From assembly GCA_013822345.1 (NCBI GenBank), contig PNKH01000026.1:1-64000 (forward strand): a stretch of DNA of 64,000 bases. Direction: 5' to 3'. A program made the position numbers and the translations under genes. Every line of letters begins with the position of its first letter. Positions within the stretch are counted from its first letter, which is position 1. Positions 58,967 to 64,000 of this stretch are shown one piece after another. This DNA comes from Isosphaera sp. (lineage in GTDB: Bacteria > Planctomycetota > Planctomycetia > Gemmatales > Gemmataceae). A model generated the notes under the pieces. It did not search any database and was not told where the DNA came from. It was given only the letters and a program-made list of their open reading frames with translations.

Positions 58967-59058
58967 GTAGGGTGGGCCGAGCCCGGCTCTGCGGGCGAGT
59001 CCCACCAGAGCCCAAGCGGTGGGACTCGCCGGCGAGGCGCCGGCTCGGCCCACCCTAC
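58967..59058. repeat. Long inverted repeat, family P, between nuoC and nuoD
   Basis: The left arm 58967-59006 is type B (GAGCCCGGCTCTGCGGGCG) and the right arm 59018-59058 is the complement of type A, so the centre of the stem is mismatched. The same two arm types occur in reversed order at 27903. It ends 11 bases before the nuoD start. Confidence 0.9.
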
Positions 59059-59069
59059 GAAAGGGACCG

Positions 59070-60305
59070 ATGCCGCTGGAAGCCGCGACCCCGGTCGTCG
59101 ATGAGGACATCGCCGGCGCCGACCGGGAGTACCTGTACACCCTGAACTACGGGCCGCAGCACCCGGCCACCCACACCACCCTCCGGCTCATCCTCACCCT
59201 CGACGGCGAGACGGTCGTGAAGGCCGTCCCGGACATCGGCTTTCTGCACAGCGGGTTCGAGAAGCTGGGCGAGGACCTCGACTTCAACCAGTACGTCACC
59301 ATCGTCGACCGGATGAACTACATCAGTCCGTTCGCGAACGAGTGCGCCTGGTTCGAGGCGGTCGAAAAGCTGCTCGGGGTCGAGCCGACCCCGCGGTGCA
59401 AGTACCTCCGCACCATCCTGGCGGAGCTGGCCCGCATCTCGGACCACCTCCTGTGCGTCGGCGCCGTCGGCCTCGACCTCGGGGCGCTGACCGCGTTCCT
59501 GTACGCCTTCAACCAGCGGGAGAAGGTGTACGACATCATGGAGTCGGCGTCCGGCCAGCGGTTCCACCCGAGCTTCTGCCGGGTGGGCGGCCTGATGAAC
59601 GACATCACCGACGACGTGGTGGCCAAGGTCCGGGCGTTCGTGAAGACGTTCCCGAAGGCCCACGCCGATCTCACCCGGCTCCTGAACCGCAACCGCATCT
59701 TCGTCGACCGCACCAAGGGGATCGGCGTCCTCACCAGGGACGAGGCGATCAACATGAGCTGCTCGGGGCCGGTGGCCCGGGCGTCGGGGGTGACGCGGGA
59801 CCTGCGGAAGGACGAACCGTACCTGGCGTACCCGGACCTGCAGGACTCGTTCAAGGTGGTGTGTGCCAAGGGCGGCGACTGCTACAACCGCTACCTGGTC
59901 CGGATGGGCGAGATGGCGGAGTCGCTGAACATCATCAAGGCAGCCGTCGAGAACATCCCGGGCGGGCCGGTGAACGTCGACCTCGAGGACAAGCTGACGA
60001 TCCCGGACAAGCAGGCGACGTACCGGAGCATCGAGGGGCTGATCCAGCACTTCGAGCTGTTCATGTGGAACCGGCGGTGGGAGACGCCGGTGGAAGAGGT
60101 GTACGGGGCGCAGGAGACGGCGAACGGCGAGCTCGGGTTCTACGTCGTCGCCGACGGGAGCGGGCGGGCGTGGCGGGCGCGGACCCGGCCGCCGTCGCTC
60201 ATCCACTTCTCCATCTTCCCGCACCTGATGGAAGGGCACCAGATCAGCGACGTGCCGGCCATCTTGGGGAGTCTCAACATCATCGCGGCGGAGTTGGACC
60301 GATGA
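59070..60305 (+). CDS. nuoD: NADH-quinone oxidoreductase subunit D
   Basis: A 411-residue subunit of the quinone-binding module. The opening LNYGPQHPATHTTLRL and IGFLHSGFEKLGED (HRG is HSG here) are typical of NuoD, as are DYV/NQYVTIVDRMNYISP, RISDHLLCVGAVGLDLGAL, QRFHPSFCRVGGL and GSGRAWRARTRPPSL. The carboxyl end, ILGSLNIIAAELDR, holds the usual D-x-x-(D/E)R. Quinone-site residues His (GPQHPATH) and Tyr (LNYG region) are present. AAGGGA is four bases before the ATG. Confidence 0.95.
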   Translation: MPLEAATPVVDEDIAGADREYLYTLNYGPQHPATHTTLRLILTLDGETVVKAVPDIGFLHSGFEKLGEDLDFNQYVTIVDRMNYISPFANECAWFEAVEKLLGVEPTPRCKYLRTILAELARISDHLLCVGAVGLDLGALTAFLYAFNQREKVYDIMESASGQRFHPSFCRVGGLMNDITDDVVAKVRAFVKTFPKAHADLTRLLNRNRIFVDRTKGIGVLTRDEAINMSCSGPVARASGVTRDLRKDEPYLAYPDLQDSFKVVCAKGGDCYNRYLVRMGEMAESLNIIKAAVENIPGGPVNVDLEDKLTIPDKQATYRSIEGLIQHFELFMWNRRWETPVEEVYGAQETANGELGFYVVADGSGRAWRARTRPPSLIHFSIFPHLMEGHQISDVPAILGSLNIIAAELDR

Positions 60306-60324
60306 CCCGAACCGAGGCGACCGG

Positions 60325-60576
60325 ATGAAACCCGCCGAGGAAGTGTTGACCCCGATCCTCGGGTGCTCGGTGATCGCGGCCATGACGTGGTTCTTCTCCA
60401 CCCGGCCACGGCTGTTCATGAGGGTGTTCGTCCCGGCCGAGTCCCGGTTCGCGTTCGGCCGGCAGGCGCTCGGGCGGCATCGAGTGACCTTCCGGCGGGG
60501 GATGCGGCAGATGGCCGGGCTCCAGTTCGCTGCGGGCTGGGTCTTGGGAGCGTGTTTGGCGGCGTGGCGGTTCTGA
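60325..60576 (+). CDS. Small membrane protein within the nuo operon
   Basis: An 83-residue protein with two hydrophobic stretches (VLTPILGCSVIAAMTWFF and MAGLQFAAGWVLGACLAAW) and a basic loop between them (RLFMRVFVPAESRFAFGRQALGRHR, partly cited). GAGG is six bases before the ATG. It lies between nuoD and nuoE, 19 bases after and 18 bases before. It is not a standard complex I subunit, and I do not recognise it; it could be an accessory or assembly factor or an unrelated passenger gene. Confidence 0.6.
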   Translation: MKPAEEVLTPILGCSVIAAMTWFFSTRPRLFMRVFVPAESRFAFGRQALGRHRVTFRRGMRQMAGLQFAAGWVLGACLAAWRF

Positions 60577-60594
60577 CCGGACCCGGGGCGTGAA

Positions 60595-61077
60595 ATGGGC
60601 GTTCTTTCCGACGACCTGAAGGCCCGCATCCGGGCGGTCCTGCCGAAGTACCCGCGGAAGCAGGCGGCGACGCTGCCGGCCCTGCACCTGGTGCACGACC
60701 AACTGCGGACGGTGTCGAACGAGGCGGTGGTCGAGATCGCCGAGATCCTCGACCTGCACCCGTCCGAGGTGTTCGACGCGATGACCTTCTACGCCTTCTA
60801 CAAGGGCGAGGGGGAGCGACTCGGGAAGACCAGGTTGTGGGTGTGCCGGGGCCTGGCGTGCATGCTCCGCGGGGCGTACGAGCTGATCGAGCACTGCGAG
60901 GCTAAGCTCGGCGTGCACTGCGGCCAGACGACGCCGGACGGGGCGGTCACGCTGGAGTTCGCCGAGTGCATCGGGGCGTGCGACGGCGCCCCGGCCTGCC
61001 TCCGTGACGACGTCCACGTCATGGACGTGACGCCGGAGAAGGCCGACGAGCTGATCCAAGAGCTGAGGCGGAAGTAA
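60595..61077 (+). CDS. nuoE: NADH-quinone oxidoreductase subunit E
   Basis: A 160-residue subunit with the N1a-type [2Fe-2S] cluster: Cys84 and Cys89 in VCRGLAC, Cys125 and Cys129 in CIGACDGAP. The amino helical bundle (LHLVHDQLRTVSNEAVVEIAEIL, given in part) and the YAFYKGEG turn fit NuoE. It works with NuoF in electron input from NADH. The stop is three bases before the nuoF start, so the two are tightly coupled. Confidence 0.95.
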   Translation: MGVLSDDLKARIRAVLPKYPRKQAATLPALHLVHDQLRTVSNEAVVEIAEILDLHPSEVFDAMTFYAFYKGEGERLGKTRLWVCRGLACMLRGAYELIEHCEAKLGVHCGQTTPDGAVTLEFAECIGACDGAPACLRDDVHVMDVTPEKADELIQELRRK

Positions 61078-61080
61078 CCC

Positions 61081-62445
61081 ATGCCGTACGAACCGGTACT
61101 CCTGGCCCGCGTCGGCAAGCCGGACAGCCACCGGCTGGAGGGCTACCGCGCCGACGGCGGGTACGCGGCGTTCGAGCGCGCGCTGAAGGAGAAGCAACCG
61201 GCCGATGTCGTCACCCAGGTGAAGGACTCGGGCCTCCGCGGCCGCGGCGGGGCCGGGTTCCCGACCGGCCTGAAGTGGACCTTCCTCCCGAAGGATCACC
61301 CAGGGCCGGTCTACCTGTGCGTCAACGCGGATGAGTCCGAACCGTGCACGTACAACAACCGCATCCTGATGGAGAAGGACCCCCATCAGGTGCTGGAAGG
61401 CATCTTGTTGGCCTGTTACGCCATCAAGGCCCGCACCGCCTTCTACTACGTCCGGTACGAGTACGGCGACGCCTACCGCAACTGCCAGGCGGCGGTCGAC
61501 GAGCTGTACGCCGCCGGGTTGCTGGGCAAGAACATCCTCAACAGCGGTTTCGACCTCGACGTGGTGATGCACCGCGGGGCCGGGGCGTACATCTGCGGCG
61601 AGGAGACGGGGCTGATCGAGAGTCTCGAGGGGAAGCGGGCGTGGCCGCGGATCAAGCCGCCGTTCCCGGCCGTCGAGGGGGCGTTCCGCAAGCCGACGAT
61701 CGTGAACAACGTCGAGACCCTGGCTTGCGTCACGCAGATCATGCGGCGCGGGAATGACTGGTTCAAGAGCCTCGGCGTCCCGCCCGACCCGAAGAACCCG
61801 CGCGACGCCGGCAGCTACGGCCCGAAGCTCTACACCCTGGCCGGGCACGTCGAGAAGCCGGTGTGCGTCGAGCTGCCGATGGGCGTCACCATCCGCGACC
61901 TGGTCGAGACGCACGGCGGCGGGGTGTGGAAGGGCCGGAAGGCGAAGGCGGTCAACCCCGGCGGGCTGTCGATGGGGTTCGTGGACTGCAACGCCAAGTT
62001 GAAGGACAGCGACCTCACCGAGTACGACATCCCGCTCGACTTCAACGGCCCAGGGCGGGTGCAGTGCCTCGGCCTCGGGACCGCCGCGGTGACCGTGATC
62101 GACGACCAGACATCGATGGTGGACGTGCTCCACAACGTCTGCCAGTTCTTCAGCCACGAGAGCTGCGGGCAGTGCACCCCGTGCCGGGAGGGCACCGGGT
62201 GGATGCTGAAGATCGTCGACCGGATGCGCCGCGGGCTGGGCCGGAAGGAAGACCTCGACATCCTGGTGGACGTGGCCGACCGGATCGGCATCATGCCGGG
62301 GACGACGATCTGCGGCCTGGCCGACGGGGCCGGGTGGCCGGTGAAGACGGCGGTCCGGAAGTTCCGCGGCGAGTTCGAGGCGGCGATCCGGGCCGGCACC
62401 CGGAGCCGGTACGCGAAGGGGCTGGAGGTCGTCGGGGCACACTGA
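61081..62445 (+). CDS. nuoF: NADH-quinone oxidoreductase subunit F
   Basis: A 454-residue flavoprotein that binds NADH and FMN. The FMN-binding GLRGRGGAGFPTGLKW (from about 53), the AGAYICGEETGLIESLEG nucleotide site, and the N3 [4Fe-4S] ligands Cys362, Cys365, Cys368 in SCGQCTPC plus Cys411 in TICGLADG are all present. VNADESEPCTYNNR is also diagnostic. It transfers electrons to the cluster chain of NuoE and NuoG. After the stop come two lipoprotein genes before nuoG. Confidence 0.96.
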   Translation: MPYEPVLLARVGKPDSHRLEGYRADGGYAAFERALKEKQPADVVTQVKDSGLRGRGGAGFPTGLKWTFLPKDHPGPVYLCVNADESEPCTYNNRILMEKDPHQVLEGILLACYAIKARTAFYYVRYEYGDAYRNCQAAVDELYAAGLLGKNILNSGFDLDVVMHRGAGAYICGEETGLIESLEGKRAWPRIKPPFPAVEGAFRKPTIVNNVETLACVTQIMRRGNDWFKSLGVPPDPKNPRDAGSYGPKLYTLAGHVEKPVCVELPMGVTIRDLVETHGGGVWKGRKAKAVNPGGLSMGFVDCNAKLKDSDLTEYDIPLDFNGPGRVQCLGLGTAAVTVIDDQTSMVDVLHNVCQFFSHESCGQCTPCREGTGWMLKIVDRMRRGLGRKEDLDILVDVADRIGIMPGTTICGLADGAGWPVKTAVRKFRGEFEAAIRAGTRSRYAKGLEVVGAH

Positions 62446-62459
62446 CCGGTGAGGTTCCG

Positions 62460-62963
62460 ATGCGATGCGTGTTCGCCGCCGCCGTGGTCGGCACGGTCAC
62501 CGCAGCCGCCGGCTGCGGGGGGAAGCCGGACACCCCGCCGCCGCCGCCCGTGACCCCGACCACCGCACGCACCGGCCCCCCCGCCGCCCCGACCGCCCCG
62601 GACCGGGCCTGGCCGCGCGAGCCGACCGCGCTCGAGCGGCAAAAGGCGGAACAGCAGGAGCGGAAGAAGCGGGCCGAGGACAACCGGGTGATCGCGAACG
62701 CGATGTCGGAGTTGTCGCAGCTCCGGGCGGGCGGGCACAACCCCCGGGAGTTCCCCACCTCGGGGGGCATCTCGGCGAAGTACCCGCACACCGCCACGGC
62801 GGTCGGCCTGGGCCTCGTCGTGCTGGTGCCGTTCCCGCGGGAGGACGGGCTGTGGGCGTACCCGAAGGACTGGCGGACGAGGCCGTCCTTCACGGTCGTC
62901 GTCGGCGGGTCGTCCGTCTTCACGACGCCGGACGAGTTCGAGAAGAAGTACCCGTCACGCTGA
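62460..62963 (+). CDS. Putative lipoprotein between nuoF and nuoG
   Basis: A 167-residue protein. The leader RCVFAAAVVGTVTAAAGC ends in a lipobox-like AAGC. A Pro/Thr-rich linker (PPPPPVTPTTARTGPPAAP), a charged coiled helix (ERQKAEQQERKKRAEDN) and a folded end (FPTSGGISAKYPHTA, VLVPFPREDGLWAYPKDW, SVFTTPDEFEKKYPSR) follow. GAGG lies six bases before the ATG at 62460. It is not a complex I subunit. Its position in the nuo operon suggests co-expression, but a role is unknown. Confidence 0.65.
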   Translation: MRCVFAAAVVGTVTAAAGCGGKPDTPPPPPVTPTTARTGPPAAPTAPDRAWPREPTALERQKAEQQERKKRAEDNRVIANAMSELSQLRAGGHNPREFPTSGGISAKYPHTATAVGLGLVVLVPFPREDGLWAYPKDWRTRPSFTVVVGGSSVFTTPDEFEKKYPSR

Positions 62964-62984
62964 CCGCCGCGCGGGGGATGGCCG

Positions 62985-63569
62985 ATGCGACGCCTGGCGA
63001 ATCTGCCGCTGCTACTACTCGCCGCGGGCTGCGCGAAGGAAGCCCCGCCGCCGGTCGTGTTGGCCGAGGCGCCTGAGGCAGCGCGGCGACAACCACCGAC
63101 CCCGGTACCCGAGGCCGCCGCGCCGGACCGGGCGAGCGACCTTCCGGGGCGGGCCGTTCCCGGCAACACGGACGCGACCCCGCCGGCGGTCGCCCCGCCG
63201 CCCCGGGCCGTCGCCGCGACCGCACCCCTTCCGCGGGCGAAGTTCGTGTCGGCGTGGCCGGCGGCCCCCGGCGGGAGGGCCGTCACCCGGGCCGACCTCG
63301 CCGACATCTGGGTGTTCGTCGAGGCCGCCTCCCAGGTCGGGACGATGCCCGGCCCGGACGTGATCTACGCCGCCCTCGTCCGGGCCAAGTCCCCGGCCGC
63401 CGACCTGGTCCGCGACGGGTCCATCGCCCTGAGCGGGGCGCGGCAGCGCGAAGGGATCTGGGCGTTCGACCGGCTCGCCCCGACCCGCGGCGGGTGGGTC
63501 GCCACCCACCAGGGGCCCGAGTTCCTGTCCGCCGAGGCGTTCGCCGGCCGGGCCGCCCTCGGCCGGTAG
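62985..63569 (+). CDS. Second putative lipoprotein between nuoF and nuoG
   Basis: A 194-residue protein with leader RRLANLPLLLLAAGC (lipobox LAAGC), a long Pro/Ala-rich linker, and a compact carboxyl domain (DLADIWVFVEAASQVGTMPGPD... DRLAPTRGGWVATHQ, cited in part). The tail resembles a small sensor-like domain, but I cannot assign a family. It may be related in layout to the gene before it; the sequences do not look homologous. It ends 28 bases before nuoG. Confidence 0.62.
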   Translation: MRRLANLPLLLLAAGCAKEAPPPVVLAEAPEAARRQPPTPVPEAAAPDRASDLPGRAVPGNTDATPPAVAPPPRAVAATAPLPRAKFVSAWPAAPGGRAVTRADLADIWVFVEAASQVGTMPGPDVIYAALVRAKSPAADLVRDGSIALSGARQREGIWAFDRLAPTRGGWVATHQGPEFLSAEAFAGRAALGR

Positions 63570-63597
63570 GCTTCCCCATACGAGACGAGTCCGCTTC

Positions 63598-64000
63598 ATG
63601 CCGACCGTGTACGTGAACGACAAGCCGGTCGAGATCGGCACCCGGAAGCTGAACTGCGTCCAGGCGGCGGACCTGGCCGGGGTGTTCGTGCCCCATTACT
63701 GCTGGCACGAGGCGCTGACCGTCGTCGCCAGTTGCCGGATGTGCCTGGTCGAGGTCGGGGAGCTGAAGGACGGCAAGTTGACGATGCAGCCGAAGGTCGT
63801 CCCCGGGTGCCAGACCCCGGTCAAGGACGGCACCGTGGTCGTCACCGGCGAGTACGCGAAGCGCCACCCGGCGCTGCCCGCCCTCCCTTACGATCCCGGG
63901 TACACCAAGGGCGGCCAACCCGGCGAGCGGGCGAAGAAGGCCCAGGCCGACACCCTCGAAGGGCTCCTCATCAACCACCCGCTCGACTGCCCGGTGTGCG
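63598..64000 (+). CDS. nuoG: NADH-quinone oxidoreductase subunit G (partial, 3' end outside window)
   Basis: The first 134 residues of the large iron-sulfur subunit. The N1b [2Fe-2S] ligands Cys35 (HYCWHEAL), Cys46 and Cys49 (SCRMCLVEV) and Cys71 (PGCQTP) are in place. INHPLDCPVC at the window end is the start of the next cluster motif (HxxxCxxC). Between VVTGEYAKRH and TLEGLLINH there is an extra segment of about 25 residues (PALPALPYDPGYTKGGQPGE) compared with typical NuoG. No gene between it and the edge is missed. Confidence 0.93.
   Translation, partial: MPTVYVNDKPVEIGTRKLNCVQAADLAGVFVPHYCWHEALTVVASCRMCLVEVGELKDGKLTMQPKVVPGCQTPVKDGTVVVTGEYAKRHPALPALPYDPGYTKGGQPGERAKKAQADTLEGLLINHPLDCPVC

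Noticed and set aside
835-59058. CRISPR array made of the repeated arms
   Set aside because: Copies are kilobases apart, palindromic and without regular spacers; no cas gene is present.
61081-62445. Formate dehydrogenase or hydrogenase beta subunit for the NuoF-like gene
   Set aside because: The gene order nuoA-B-C-D-E-F-G and single-domain layout fit complex I; no molybdenum or hydrogenase subunit lies nearby.

Overview
The window is very GC-rich and carries many families typical of Planctomycetes: DUF1559 prepilin-like protein, DUF1592/DUF1552 pair, TIGR02996 and TIGR03009 proteins, a PVC-type cytochrome fused to ThuA, a Ser/Thr kinase with WD40 repeats beside an ECF sigma factor, and a PEP-CTERM protein. 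I infer a member of Gemmataceae or a close relative; I cannot name the genus. The window looks chromosomal, since it holds an initiator tRNA, leuA, rsmD and the start of a complex I operon. There is no rRNA, CRISPR array, integrase or transposase.

Layout. 1-5.2 kb: end of a protease/TPR gene, a sarcosine-oxidase-like flavoenzyme, a short-chain dehydrogenase and a secreted protein. 5.2-12.7 kb (minus strand): exported proteins, including a WD40/HEAT protein and the cytochrome c-ThuA fusion. 12.8-18.3 kb: MFS transporter, TIGR02996 leucine-rich protein, MoxR/ChlI-like ATPase, DUF4058-like protein and an Fe(II) dioxygenase-like protein. 18.3-23.5 kb (minus): DUF1559, DUF1552, DUF1592. 23.8-32.2 kb (plus): DUF4129-like, DUF4350, MoxR, DUF58, two membrane proteins, HAD hydrolase. 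32.2-35.2 kb (minus): FAD oxidoreductase and small membrane or secreted proteins. 35.4-38.8 kb: initiator tRNA, a beta-propeller protein, and leuA preceded by a candidate leucine leader peptide and terminator. 38.9-47.2 kb: NT-HD protein, rsmD, TIGR03009 protein, two tandem paralogues, alcohol dehydrogenase-like protein, PEP-CTERM protein, phosphoesterase. 47.3-57.1 kb: a giant membrane/TPR protein, the kinase, a sigma fragment, DUF4058, a full sigma factor, and a secreted protein. 57.3-64.0 kb: nuoABCD, a small membrane gene, nuoEF, two lipoprotein genes, and nuoG running off the edge.

The most striking signal is about twenty long, near-perfect inverted repeats of 27 to 173 bp spread over the window. 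Several share arm sequences and form families. They sit between convergent genes, between co-directional genes of operons (including nuoB/nuoC and nuoC/nuoD), and once inside a coding sequence, where one lengthens a prepilin leader by exactly 37 codons. Some supply stop codons, carboxyl-terminal tails or part of a ribosome binding site. I read them as non-autonomous mobile palindromes of the REP/MITE kind that were in part adopted as terminators or intercistronic hairpins. No mobilising enzyme is in the window.

Second-tier signals are the candidate leuA attenuator, a terminator overlapping a candidate promoter before nuoA, a duplicated sigma-factor 5' end flanking a DUF4058 gene, and unexpected lipoprotein genes in the complex I operon. 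All functions were assigned by reading sequence; no database search was run.
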